Positions 24,701-36,807 are shown, numbered from the stretch's first letter. The stretch is DNA of 64,000 nt from Cyclospora cayetanensis (GCF_002999335.1 NW_020312036.1:372001-436000), one strand, 5' to 3'. A program made the numbers and translations. Notes: a model not told the origin generated them from the sequence alone.

Positions 24701-25921
24701 CTGCTGGAAATGGACCCGGTAAATCCTCAGCTACGCTCATTGGGGGAGCCTTGTGACGACTATCTGGTGCAGCCCCCACCACGTGAAGGTGGTCGGTCAC
24801 CAAGGAGGCCCTTCTCCGCAAACCAGGAGCCAGAACAACGCCAGCAACAGCAGGAGCTACAGGAGTTGGGAGCTCTGCTGCGTGGCTCCGCTGCAGCAGG
24901 GGCGGCCTGCCGAGGCCTTAGAGACGCCTGCAGACACATGCTGCACTCCTCCCCCGTAAGGGATCCGCAGCACCACCTTCTATGTCTCTTGCTAGTCTTT
25001 GTGGTTTGCTGCAGTCTGGCCTGCCACGCTCTGATAGATCGGGGTCGTTGGGGGGTTGCTGCCGGTGTCGCTGCCGTTGCGGCAGCCGCGGGGGCCTCTG
25101 TGCAAGCGTTTATCTCTCTTGCTATCGTAAGACACTTCAAGGCAGCGCATCCAGGGGCATCTCTTGGCTCTGCAGCTACCGCCACTGCGTCTCGATGGGT
25201 CGCCCTGCTACATGGCTGGGCAGTTCGCTGCTGCAGCTTCTTCTACAAAATCGGCGTTTTTGTCGCACTGGTGATTGCGGGAGTCCTTCGTACCGCGCGC
25301 TCGCTTCAGCAACCCCAGGGACGGCGCCCACCCTGGGGGCTGCAACGAGGAGCACTTCTGGAGACTGAGACTTCAGGAGGCTCAGTAGAGTTGGAATCCA
25401 TATCTGCGGGGGCCTCTCGGGGGGGCCCCCACTCGCCCATGTGCTTAGAAGATGTCCCCGCAGCTCCCTCTGACTGCCTTGGGTCAGAAACGGCAGGAGG
25501 AGGCAGCTCTGCAGCAGAGGCGGAGCAAATGCTGTGTGCGCTGTTGGCTGCACCTCTCGTGGGCTTTGTAACTGGGGTGCTTGCGGGCCTCGTGGGGATT
25601 GGGGGGGGACTCGTCTTCTCTCCCATGCTGTTGCTGCTGTTGGACCCCGTAGTTGCTGTAGCTACGTCCTCTGCGTGCGTAGTGTATACGTCTTCTGCAA
25701 CAACTCTGCAGTTCCTGCTCCTAGGGCGCCTTCACTTTCTGCCGTGTCTCGTCTTCGGCGCCACTGCAGCAGCAGCTGCAGCAATAGGTTGCCTTGGCGT
25801 GCATGCCATTAGGGGGCTTTGTGCAGGCAGGAAGAGCTACGTGGCTTTTCTTGTTGCTGCTGCAATTGTGCTTGCAACGCTGATGACCGTCAAGCGGTAC
25901 CTTCACGAAGGTCCGATGTAG
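21773..25921 (+). CDS. TauE/SafE-family membrane protein with giant Gln-rich insert
   Basis: TauE/SafE proteins are multi-pass membrane proteins linked to export of sulfur-containing or other organic anions; substrate here is unknown. Three exons join in phase: 21773..23362, 23501..23584 and 23870..25921, giving 1241 residues. Residues 10-32 are a signal peptide or first helix ending THAQG. Residues about 225-440 are a Gln-rich tract built on a degenerate VE(S/P)QQ theme. The N-terminal TauE half starts near residue 478, with VTGALAATGGTGGGAIFLAI and DSIPLSK, continued in exon 2 by VMVCCSAITGTYMHRRREIR (the SK-x-MIMG-x-A element of the family) and in exon 3 by helices from MWLNLLVPMALSG. A low-complexity loop of about 300 residues follows. 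The second TauE half has the twin motif TGVLAGLVGIGGGLVFSPM and AVATSSACVVYTSSA. The duplicated Gly-rich motifs make the family call firm; insert and loop sizes are much above the usual 250-480 residue family length. Confidence 0.9.
22440..23090 (+). repeat. CAA/CAG-rich low-complexity tract coding poly-Gln
   Basis: Within exon 1 of the TauE/SafE gene. Runs of CAG and CAA are interrupted at intervals of about 8-16 codons by GTTGAATCG or GTTGAACCG (Val-Glu-Ser/Pro). The mixing of CAA and CAG, and the regular interruptions, suggest repeated duplication of a longer unit followed by drift, not simple slippage of one triplet. Confidence 0.8.
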
Positions 25922-26623
25922 GGGAGGCCGGTGGGCTGGACCCCTGGAAAAAACCCGGAGTTTTGGGACAGTCAAAAGTGCGGGGGTTTGCTGTGTGGTC
26001 AAGACCAGTAACTTTCTATGTTTCTGATGGTGGTTTGAAACACGCTAGGTATTCGTTGTTGATGGCGGCACCCTAGACCCTATCGGGCCCTGTTGTCTCA
26101 AAGAGGGCCCCCACAAGACGGCTTCCATTGAACCTCAGAGGTAGAGCCACTAGCACGTAGCGCTGAACCCGAGAGGGCGTGTATGGTGTCGTGGTAACTT
26201 TTGAGCACTTACATTATTTAAAATGTACCCTAAGGTTGAGGCTACAGATGGGAAGGACGCCGCATCAAATGCCGCTCTAATACCTTTGCATTAATTGCAT
26301 TTGCTTCCTTCGTTCTCTTAAAAGCGTTTGCCTATGAGTCAGCCCCCTAGTTTGTAGAACGTGCTTTTTAGTACCAGCCACAACGAATGGCGTTTAAGAG
26401 GTTGCCCACGTTGCACCTGCTACAGCTTCGCACCCGTTCTGGTCTTGAGCACCAAGGGCGACCATAGATTGCTTGCCCGATGTACCTGTAGTAGGTTCAA
26501 ATATCCTATTGATATGGGATTAGCTAATTAGGATATTTGCAGCTCTTAAAACCCTTTCGATGTGCCGTGATGCCTTTGGGGCAAGTTGCATCAGTACATG
26601 ATGGTCGACAACACTGTGGAGGG
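25922..26623. other. Intergenic between convergent transcripts
   Basis: No open frame of interest. The segment lies between the end of the TauE/SafE gene and the end of the probable small minus-strand gene, so it is expected to hold two 3' untranslated regions. Confidence 0.4.
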
Positions 26624-27371
26624 CTACAGCTGAGAACGGGCTTTGCGTGCCTCCCCTTTACCAAAGAGTTTCTTCCTTGTCCCCGCCTTTAAAGTTGGCA
26701 TTTCCTGAAAACCATACAAATCTACAGTCAGGGTCTCTTCTCCTGCACGGTTTTCCGGAGGTCTTTTCTCCTGCACAGAGCTGAAACTTCTTGAGGAGGC
26801 GTTCAATAGCACTTCATACACTGGAAGAGGCACTTTGAGCACCTTATCTGTATAAAAGAATTATCTTTGCATAGATCCTCGCAGAAATCGGAGGGGAAGG
26901 AGGTTCTTTCCTTCCCTCTATGGCAGCGATGCAGAAAGAGGCAAGAAAGATGCAACAAACTGCATGCTTTCGGTTTGCCTGTGCTCTTCTAGAGCCCACT
27001 CAAAGCAGACGAATCTGCTTTTTTAAGTTCAAATGAGCGTAGGGTCTATTAGAGGTGGGTTTTCGAGCAGAAGTTGGCCGGTTGTGTTGCAGGAGGGTCA
27101 CCGTGCGGAGTCGTGCCTCCCGCGTGGGTAAAATGGTGAACAGTGCGGTATGGTCCCTTCTGTGCAGTACACTAGCTTTTCATTGCCTGAAATACGCAGA
27201 GTTACGCCTTTGAAAGTGTTATTTCTGCTATAGCAAAGCAACCATTGCGAACTTATAGCTCCATGCGGTCTGCGACAGCTGTCCGTCTCCCGCGCGAGCC
27301 TGTCTCCCCCCCGCAGGTGTTAGAGGCCCCTTCCTGCCGCCGAAACCTCTCCTCACTGTCCCATGCCACAT
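26624..27371 (-). CDS. Probable small spliced gene, unknown function
   Basis: Not recognised. The best-supported piece is a terminal exon, 26847..26624, preceded by a good acceptor (CTTTTATACAG) and coding about 74 residues: LKVPLPVYEVLLNASSR, an acidic stretch, and a basic end TRKKLFGKGEARKARSQL. Upstream on the same strand, a short exon-like stretch near 27200..27095 reads KLVYCTEGTIPHCSPFYPRG after an acceptor (TATTTCAG), and a small ATG frame at 27371 reads MWHGTVRRGFGGRKGPLTPA. These fragments together resemble a compact basic protein, but the phases of the last joint do not agree with the sites I tried, so the gene model is incomplete. A single spurious frame cannot be excluded for the upstream pieces. 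Confidence 0.35.
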
Positions 27372-27557
27372 TTGTGTTTTACTAAGTATTGATTTTGCCT
27401 CAAAAAGCTTTTAAAATAGTTTTCCTTCCGTCAGTCCCCTTAGCTGTTTGAGGGGCGCGTGGCCAGTGGAGGCTCGGGGTGCTCTCCGTGTGCTACCCTT
27501 CCCGTCTCTGTCCGTGTCCGAAGCTGTACTCTGCCATATTACGTGGCTTAAATAAGA

Positions 27558-30500
27558 ATGCATCTCCGGGTATTAGCTGCATCCGTGAGTGCGGCCCTGC
27601 TGGCGCCTCGGGCCGCGCTCGGTGACACGAGAGTCCAAGCTGCCGAGTGCTTTGAGTACGACTATGACTTCCACGGCCACGACATCCAACAAGTCCCCTT
27701 GGTGGGCTCCCCTGCAGCCTGCATGGATGAATGCGCTGCATACAGGGGCTGTGGCTTCTGGACATACGACATCCTCACCCGCATATGCTACCTGAAGTCT
27801 GCAGGAGCCTTTACTGAGAGGAGGGCAGCTAAAGGATATGTCTCTGGTCCTCGCCAGTGCACCTTCTCCTCTAATTGCTTTGAAGCCGGCATAGATTACT
27901 ATGGCTACGACATCGAGAAAATAGAGGGCCGCTATGTGATGAACCCTGCAGAGTGCCAGCGCCTCTGCACAGGCAACCCGCAGTGCGCATTCTTCAGCTG
28001 GAAGTTTTCGACCCACTCCTGCTTTCTCAAGAGCGCACCAGCTGTCCTGAATCGGCGCGAAGACCCAGATGTTACCTCTGGACCCCGCACTTGCCACAAT
28101 ATGTCCGTGCAGCCTCCCCGGCCCTCAGATTACCCCGCGGCTTTTGACCCCTCCACAGCCCCCGCCTCTTGCGTCGAGTCAGGAGTCGAGTACCGTGGAC
28201 ACACTATTAAGACCTCGAAGGCCAAATCTGCCCCGGTCTGTCATCGACAATGCCAGCAGACGAGGGACTGTTACTACTGGACTTGGAGCTCGCAGCACCG
28301 CACGTGTGCACTGAAGAATTCAAATGCTCCTAACGGGAGGTTTGAGGGCGAGACAACCCTAGACAAGGTCTCCGGCACCCGTGATTGCGTGCCTGTTCTC
28401 CCAGGTGGGCGTCCCACCTCTCGTGTCAATTGAGCGTGGATCCTGACACCTTGTTCGGAACCATTGGCGGGTGTGGGGGCTTGCATTTTGCGGCCAAATA
28501 GGGTTTTCGTTTCCTGCCGCAGGCTGTCAGTTCGCAGACGTTGGCGTTGTGGGGGCTCGCTTGAATACGCGAAGCGCCAATTCTTTTGATGCCTGCCAGT
28601 TCTTTTGCGCTGCCTTCTCCGGGTGCACACACTTCTCGTACGACCTCCTTACTGGAGACTGCAACCTGTGGTCTTCCTTCAACGCGTACTCAAAGGGCAA
28701 CTCCACGTCGGGCCTGGTGTCGGGTCCGGCTTTCTGCGAGGCTGAGAGTAAGTGACCATGCATATAGTCGAGGATATGTATATGTATAAATATAGTATCG
28801 TTTGCGGTAGGGTTTCCGCGTCCACACGGTGCCTACGCATGAACACCCAGTCTGCATTCATGGCTGTGGTCCTCGCTCTCGTGCAGCTGTTTGCTTCGAG
28901 CAATCAGACTACGTGGGTCATAACGTGGAAGAGAATGAAACAGGAGAAGTGGAGTCTCCCGCAGCCTGCCAGGCCCTCTGCCGCAACAACTCGGACTGCC
29001 ACTATTGGAGCTGGCTTAGGAGCAACAAGGGCTGTTACTTGAAGGATGCTAATGCTATCCTGGGCCGGGTTAATGACACTACGTCCATCGGCCGCTTTTC
29101 AGGACCCAAGTGGTGCAGCGTCAGATATGGTAAAGAATCCCTTTTTCACCAGCCCTGCGCACTTCTAATGCTCCCACGGCTCCTACCTCAGGTGTTGGGG
29201 AGCACCCTGGACAGTGGAGAAGCGTCAAACGCTCTGCATCCGGTTATACGGATGAGCGGTCTTATGTGCTTGGGCGCTTGGCGAGCTTGTATATTCAGGG
29301 TGCATGCACATGAACGCCGTGTATACTGGAGTGTCTCTCCAGCACATGGAAATCGAGGATTACAAGGCCTGTGGCGCCAAGTGCATTGCCAACCCATTCT
29401 GCAGCGCCTGGACCTTCCATTCTGACTTAGATCTATGCTCACTCTTCTCTGGCGCTGTCAGCCTCTCTTCGAAACCCATCCGGGGTGTCATATCAGGGGA
29501 AAGAACCTGCGTAAACGACACGGAGCAGGAGTCGAGCTGCTTCGAGGAAGGAATTCTCTACAGCCTTGACAAGATCATTGGTGTAGGCAGCCGGCACAGA
29601 CCCTGGTAGCTATGCGCTGTAGCCTTGTTTGCACAGCCTTAAATTAGCTGGATACTCCGTTATAGCAACCTGTCGAGCTAGGTCTCATCGTGCGACAGAT
29701 AACGAGCCCCAGTATTGCGTGAAGCGAGCACCGTGTTTCATTGGCTTTGACTTGTCGACGTTCGGCAAGTGCCGACCTGCGTATGCCTTTATGCACTTGC
29801 ACGCGTGGTTTCCGACGCTTTGTGCAGATCGCAGATGCAACCAGCGCCTTCCAATGTTACCAGAGCTGCCAGAAGGTCGATAACTGCGAGCACTGGGCTT
29901 TCAGAAATGGCGAATCCTGCTTCTTGCTGCCGGCAGGCACACACTCTTTCGTGTTTGACCCCAACAGCGTGTCAGGTCCCCGAATTTGCTCTGAAGCGTC
30001 GCCTCCGTTATCCAATAAAGTTGCCTTAACGGGCGATGTTATTGCCTCCTCCACGGTGTACTCTCCCGGTCGTTGTCTGCAAAAGTGCCTAAATACGCCC
30101 AAGTGCTTGTACTGGTCCTTCGTGCTGGGGGAGGAAACGAACTGCAACCTCTTCGAAACCGCAACCAGTGTCACGGGCGGTAAAAGCGCCATCAGCGGGA
30201 CGGTGGCTTCTGCAGTGAGCTCCTCTAGCTGCACTTTCTCAGACCCCATAGGAACTGTTACGGTTGAGAAGCCCAAGGAGTGCGTGGTCGAGTGCCAAGC
30301 GCACCGTGACTGCAAAGCGTGGCAGGCCAAGGTGGAGGAAAGTTCTAAAGAAAACGAGCAGCCCCTTGTGACTTGCACCTTATTCAAGTCCGATAAGAAC
30401 CCGGCCTCTGTTCGAGATGGGCACAATATCACATGCGGCACGAGCCTGGAGCCAGGCAAGGTTCAGTACAACACCCGTATCGATGAAACTAGAAATGTCG

Positions 30501-31556
30501 TGCTCACAGAACCAGCCACAACTCTCTCGGATTGCGCCAGTCTCTGCAGCTCCAAGCAGGAGTGCGTGGCGTGGAGTCACCGCATAGGCAATCAGTGTAT
30601 TGGGTATTCGACGGCCGAACAGACGCTAGAAGACTCTTCTGGATACTCCACTGGCTACGTGGAGAGACCGACTCCCGTGGTGCTCTTCAACACCAGCTAT
30701 GCTCCTGCTGAGGCTGCCGCAGCAGAGGCCCCTCGCCTCGCCAGCTCCTTCAGGAGGCGCTTCACGAGCAGGGCAACAAGCGTGAGCAGGCAAGTGGCAA
30801 CTAGTGTTAACGATTGCATTGAAGCCTGCGCAGAGAGCCCTACATGCACTGCCTGGACCTTCAAGGACGAGACGTGCAGCTACTACAGCAGTGCTGTCGT
30901 CCCCACGACTGAGGAGGACGCCATTTCGGGTCGCAGATCTACGCCTCAACTGCCTTGTGAGCACCTCCACTAGTCACAGTGCAGGCATTGCGTGATGACT
31001 TGGCGTTAGTGTGCCTCTTCTGCTGCTGGTCTTTGCTTGAAAAATTTTGTGCGGGATACAGACGCAGGGTGGTTTGCCTCTCGTGGGGGCCAGCGCGCTG
31101 GCAACCTTTGACAGTCTTTTCTACTGTGTGGAATAGTGACCTCATTTGTCTTTCCTGCTCTGAAGTCTAAGTGTCATGTGCTGTGAGTGCCTGTCCGCCA
31201 AAGGGACCTTTGAGCTTGGAAAGAAGTTTACGGGGCCTTCACTCAGGAGGTGGTCATCTCCCGCAGCTCGCACTAAGGGCGATTCAGTGACTGAGACTGC
31301 TAATGCCCCCACAACAGCCATGGAGTGCGCGGAGAAGGCAGAGGAAGAAGGGTGCTGGAGCTTTAAGCCAGCAGACGGAGAAGGGGAGGAGGCTGTTTGC
31401 GAGACGTTCACAGAGTGCGATAATAGCGAAGAAGAGGAAGGCTGGATCTCGGGCAAAAGCGAAGAGGAGCTTTTTCGTGCCTTTCCCCCCTCAGTCTCGT
31501 CTTGGTTCAAAGAGCAGAATGCTCCTGTAACCGCAAAGCACGCATCTGACGAGTGA
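27558..31556 (+). CDS. MIC5: MIC5-like microneme protein with 11 PAN/apple modules
   Basis: Secreted adhesin stored in micronemes; PAN/apple domains bind host glycans or proteins during invasion. Six exons join in phase: 27558..28404, 28523..28747, 28887..29129, 29299..29580, 29835..30956 and 31267..31556, giving 1002 residues. Residues 1-22 are a signal peptide (ending RAALG). About eleven Cys-rich modules follow, the number reported for Eimeria tenella MIC5: three in exon 1 (beginning CFEYDYDFHGHDI, CFEAGIDYYGYDIEK and CVESGVEYRGHTIKT), one each in exons 2 and 3, one plus the start of the next in exon 4, and the rest in exon 5. Typical internal signature: CxxxCxxxxxCxxWxF/Y with a later LK and SGPRxC. 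The last exon is acidic (Glu-rich) with few Cys and no membrane anchor. Modules 8-11 are more divergent, with fewer cysteines. All five introns are phase 1. Orthology to E. tenella MIC5 is inferred from architecture. Confidence 0.92.
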
Positions 31557-32795
31557 GTCTGTCGCTTCTGAAGCACAGGCTCCCCTTGTACAGTGAGTTA
31601 CTAAGCGTACGCAGGAGCCACCTGAGCGAGACGCCGGTCTGCTGGACCTCTCAGGGGTCTCTGTAGCCCCTTTATGCCCTGTATAGTATAGGGCGCACCG
31701 ACGTCGCTTTTCTACTGGGAATCTATTTTGGTGAATTTATTCTGTTTTCTGATGTGTGCCATCTCGTCGAGTGAGGTCGGCCTATACACACTCTGGCTAG
31801 GACAGAGGAGCTGGTAGATTGCTGCACCTGCAGCGAGAGTGGGTAAGTAGATCCAGCGCATTGCTGGAGGCCATCAAATATCAGCTTGCGAGGCTCAACT
31901 GCCGCACCACACTTCCGGCACCAGAATTTCACAGTGTGGGCCAGTCATCCGAAGGCCTTAGCGAAGTAAACCCTAGTTTAGTGGCTACTAAAGGACCCCT
32001 CGCTGGGGTTGATACTGCTCTTCCCGTCGGTACTTCGACGGCGCGGATGCAATGGGTAAGGGCTGCAGCTGTCGCATATGTAGCCTTGCCAGTAGGTTCT
32101 TAATGATTTTAAAAGGAAAGATGAGAAGTATACTACACAGCGCAGCGCAAAGGGCAGAACGTGGACGCACTAAAGGGGTACACTAGCCCAAGTGCTTCAC
32201 CAACTGCAGCACTTGTTGCTGCCAGTGTGCCATGGCAGTGCAAATATGCAAGCTGCTGACTCGGCCTTGAAAGAGGCTAGACAGCGTCGTACGTTCAACC
32301 AAAGGCTAGGAATGCAAGCTTTAAAGGGTGGGACTACTTTGTGCGCCAATCTTGGACTATTTCGCGCCCCACTTGTGATCTAAACTGCCACCCACCCTGT
32401 AAGGGCTGCAGCATTTGCCGCGGCAGCATCGGCTGCAGCGGTGAAGATGGAGGGGGGGGCCGCGCGGGCTTCCCAAGACTAAAGCTGCCACCTCGACACG
32501 GTACCCACTGTCGGTGCCTCTGTCGTTTCGCACAAAGCGACACTGAGGATGTTGCTGCTGAGCGGTAAATCCGCCTTAGCCGATCCTCAGCGGCAAACGC
32601 AGTTCATGCGCAGCTACAGCTCAGCAAGGGCAGCACCGGGGTAGCGCGTAAGTGGCAGAGCAGCAGGAGAAGGGGAAGCGTGCAGAGACTCTACACGCGA
32701 AGGGGGCCCCTGATTTTCCGCTTTAAAGACGTGCCCACAGCAGCAGCAATTGCTCAAGCGGTGGTGCGGCGCTTTGGACTATAAAAAAGAAAGAA
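31557..32795. other. Intergenic between convergent MIC5 and TSP1 genes
   Basis: No supported gene. Short frames exist on both strands (for example minus 31723..31932 and plus 31819..32103) but none has a domain or splice support. The segment should contain both 3' untranslated regions. Confidence 0.45.
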
Positions 32796-35700
32796 TTACT
32801 CAGACTTATCTGCAAATGATGTCGACTCCATTTGCAAGCTAGGAGTTCGCAGTAAACTCCAAGTGCTGCTGTCGCTGGGTGCCTCCCAACTTAGTCTGCT
32901 GCTCCTCCTGCTGCGGGCTCGGGTAGTGGGCCTGCCGTTTTTGCCACACAAAACCATGAGGTAGGAGACAAGTCTCTGGAGCGCAGTGTTCAACCACAGC
33001 CAGCTGACAACAGCAGCCCTGGAAGCGAAGGCCACGACGTTTCTCGTAGTCCTCTCCCAGTTCCTTTTGTCGCCAGCGCCGTGCGCAGCAGCTGCAGCCG
33101 CTGCTGCTACTGCTGCGGCAGTAGGCTGAATTGTCTGCTTAAAGCAGGCAGCGAGCTTCCGCTTTTGCACATACGCGAAGAGCAACAGCAATGCAGCGAA
33201 GGAGGCCCCCAACAAAAAAGCAGCCCACGAGCCAACTGGGCCTTCTGGCTCCTCCAGCGAATGCATATACGATAAAGCTGAAAAGGACCAAGGGAAAAGC
33301 ACAGGAGCACGCAAGTGTGTGTTGCGAGCGAGACAAGCGGCCAAAGAGGGCTAAGAAGCCCACAGAAAACGTCAGGAGGCGGCTCCACACCCGACTGCAA
33401 CGCCGACCCAATGAGCGTCAACACTTTTCTGGAGAGAGCAGGCGGTCCAGCCAGTAACTCCACCATTACCACTACCACCACAGTAGCAGTAGTAGCAGCA
33501 GCAGCAGATATCGGTCTTACTTTGCTGCAGGGCTGATACGGGGGCTTTCTCGTATCCATCTACAGCATACAAGGCGACCGCCTTCGACTTGCTAGCGTGC
33601 CTGCAGAGCATCGGACGGCCCTTCCCGCAGAAGTTCGCCATTGAGGAGGCGTCGAAAGAACCCCAACCACCTGAGATAGCCGCACGAACAGCAGGTAGCA
33701 CTTGGTGCTGCAAAACGCTGCCAGCTGCTCATCTGCTTTCGAAAACGTAGGGACGCCCCAAAGGCAGGATAAGCCAAGGACTGGATGGACGGGGTTTGGG
33801 GGGGAGAGATAAGGAGGGATACGGAGGAGGGACAGGCAGGATGGGAATGCGGATCGCATGCACAGAGAGATCATAAGGGCAAGACGTGAAGCGCCGCAGT
33901 AGACCAGAAGCGTAGGAGTCAGAGAGGAAACAGCGTAAGAGACAGCGGCGTCCCCGCCAAGATGAGCGCTCTTGAGGCGTGGCAGCCACTAGCAAATATC
34001 ACCGGCAGGAAAGGAGCTGAAGACGTACCGGTGCAGTCTACGTATCCCAAAGACGCCAACCCCACGCGCACTGACCCTGCACGCTTTCTGTATTTTATAA
34101 TCTGCAGCGACCACAAGAGCGCGCATCACAGTGAGACGGACAGATTCCGCAGCTGCGTCACACGCCAGCAGAAACATCCAAGCGGTCTCCGCGAAATTTG
34201 ATCTCCCCCACCCTATCACCACGAGCAGCAGCCGTATTGATTGCCACCAGCAGCACACGCCCGGTAACGTGGAAAGTCCGATCCATAGCTGCCTGCACTA
34301 AAACTCCCTGGAAAGCGTCTCAGAGACCCCCTATAGAGGCGACTGCAGGGAGTGACTTGTCTTCGGCGAAAGCAGCCGGCAGCAAGCACACGAGCAACGC
34401 CATGAGTCAGACGCCATCCAGACCTTTATCGGCTTGTTCGCCAGTCTAAGAGTCTTGAAGCAGTAGCTCAGCATGTCCTCTCTCCACTGAGAAAAGCTGT
34501 AGGCGGCCTCCGCAGCCGAACACGCGACAAGTTCGGATTCCCCTTCTTCCCCGTGCAGCGTAGAGGTCTCCGACACTTCTTCCACCTCAGCCTCAAGAGA
34601 GCACACGCAACTTTTCTTGGTGTGAACACTCTGCGGCCTGCAGTCCGCAGCAGCAGGGGGACCAGCGCATTCGGCAACGTAAGAAGAAGGCGAGTAGTTG
34701 CAGATCGCAGTGTGTGTAAACGCGAGCCGGAGAACGACACAAGCGCGAACAAGAAGGCCAGCCAGAGCCGCCTCAGCAGCAGATTTTTGCACCCAGACCT
34801 CACAAATTGGAGTTGGCATAAGCCCAAAAGCAGGGTTCTGATGCGACAAGCTCTGGACATGCCACGGGGGCACTGCACTGTCTTCTCTCCTCCAGATGGT
34901 AAGGTCTGCAGCTCTTGGAGACAGTGGAGGGCGAGAGGGCCTCTTTATCCTCTTCGATCGGCAGCAGCAGACGCCTGTACCGGTACGTTTGGCCTTCTCC
35001 ACAAGGCGCGGAGCATGTTGACCATTCAGACCTGAGAAGAAACAAGCAGCAGCAGCAGCGTGCCTTATCGCATGAAGAAACCCTTGCTCTCTTCTTGAAG
35101 AGGGGGAATAAAGCAAGCAGAGCGTCGCGCGCACAGCAGCTATGGTCACAGACTTGGAATCCAAAAGGGTTCGAAGGGCTTAGGGGAAGGGGGGGCCTCT
35201 GACCACTCGCTGACGCCGCAACTCGGGTTCGTTTCTCTGCAGAGGATGAAAGCAGCAGCGGCGCAGGCTGTTTCGGCATCAGTTTCAGTTGAAGGAGCCA
35301 GCTGATCCCCGTTGCAGTCAAAGGCATAGAGGTCTTTTGTGAGGGCCTGTAGGAGCAGCTGCTCCTGTTCGTTTTCTTGCTGTTGATCTCGTTTTCTGCA
35401 GGCTCTCCGCAGCGTCTGCCGCCAGCCGTAGGAAACGGTGAGCGCCTCTTCCCTGTTGCACTGCTTCCATCCTGAGGGGCAAGTGCAGCTGTTGCGCACC
35501 GAGTCATACCTCCTCTTCACGCTAACTGGAGTGCCTACAAGAACACCCTGAGAAATCGCCCCCTCCTCCTCCAAGCCGTCCTCCGAAAGCTCAAGTGGGC
35601 GGCGCTTCGAGGCATTCGCAGCCTCCTCTGCATGACCCTCCGTTGATGCAACGGCTCGCCTAAAATCCACCGCAACGCAAGCGTCAGCGAGGACATAGCC

Positions 35701-36807
35701 CTCCCTGTGATGACTGCTCCCCTTCATCTTGTAGAGCTCCGACTGCCGCTTCCAGCGAGACTCTGCGAAACGAGCAGTCGTCAGAGATTCCTTCAGCGCG
35801 TATTCGACGTCAAGACGCATTTTTAACAGGGGTATACCAGCGAGACTCCTCTTCCCCCTGCCGTTGCCACTACCATTGCCACTTCTACTCGAGCGGCTGC
35901 GATCACTGCCGAGGCCACGTGCCTCGCGAACACCCAGAAAACGCGAAAGATTTGTGCGACGCTTATCCTGATTCAAGGATCCTCTTTCAGACTCCCCCTC
36001 CGCTGGTTCTGCTTGCTCCGAGCCCTCCTTCTCGGCTCCATCCGCGAGAAATTTCCTCAAGAAGACCTTGTTGCTCAGCTCCTTCTGCAATTGCGACGCA
36101 GCAGCATGCTGGTCCTGTTGCTGTCGCTGCTGATTCTCGTCCTGCCGCTGCGCGTCCTCTGTCGTTGCCTCTTTTTCAGCGTGTGCCAGGAGAGCGCCTT
36201 CCAGAGAGCCGCTGCGGCTCTGCCATCCTTGTTGGGCAGCCTGCTGCTTGTGCTGCTGCTGCTGAAGCAGGGACAGACGGTCCATTGCGTCGTGCAGCTT
36301 CGCGATGGTCTCAGACGACTCACCGCCAACGGCCTCCTGCTGCCGCTCCCGCGGATGCAGGGGCTGCGCGGGGTGCAGCAGCAGCACTCGCTGCAGCCGG
36401 TGCAGCCGATGCTCAAGCTCTTCGTACATCAAGGCGGAGATGGCGTGCAACGTGGCTGGTGTGTGCTCCCCCACGGAGGCCACGATCTGATGCCCCCGAT
36501 CGCTGCCGCTGGGGGCACTGCTGCCATTCTCCTGCAGAAACGCGTGAACTGAAGCTGGCTCAACATCCTCGTCATACAGGGTGGGAGCTGCCTCACCTGC
36601 TGGCGATGCTTTCGGTGCTGCGGCGCGAGGGCTTTCAGGATAGGGGGCTGCAGCCGAAGAGGGCACGCCCGTCGCAAGGGCCCCCAGAGTGGCACTGAGC
36701 AGGAAGAACAGTAGCAGGGGCAGCAAAGGCGGCGAATGGGAAGGGTGGTAGTGGTAAGAGGGGAGGGGGCAGGGGTGGTGTTCCTGCTGCAAAAGGCGCA
36801 CCGCCAT
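32796..36807 (-). CDS. Thrombospondin type-1 domain transmembrane protein
   Basis: Probable surface or microneme adhesin. Six exons join in phase: 36807..35204, 35031..34804, 34637..34424, 34101..34029, 33700..33521 and 33277..32796, giving 926 residues. The ATG at 36807 precedes a signal sequence (PPLLPLLLFFLLSATLGALA, residues 27-46). Residues 50-500 are a polar region with Gln/Ala-rich coiled coil at about 150-235 and a basic Ser/Gly/Arg patch. Cys residues appear near residue 440 (CTCPSGWKQC). The TSP1 domain is split by intron 1: CGVSEW joins SEWSTCSAPCGEGQTYRYRR, completed by ERRQCSAPVACPE. A membrane helix, GSWAAFLLGASFAALLLLFA, starts near residue 783, followed by a KRK stop signal and a tail of about 120 residues that includes a second hydrophobic stretch. 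Exon 5 has NFCGKGRPMLCRH, a possible remnant of another Cys module. It converges on MIC5, 1.2 kb away. The TSP1 call is firm; localisation is inferred. Confidence 0.88.
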
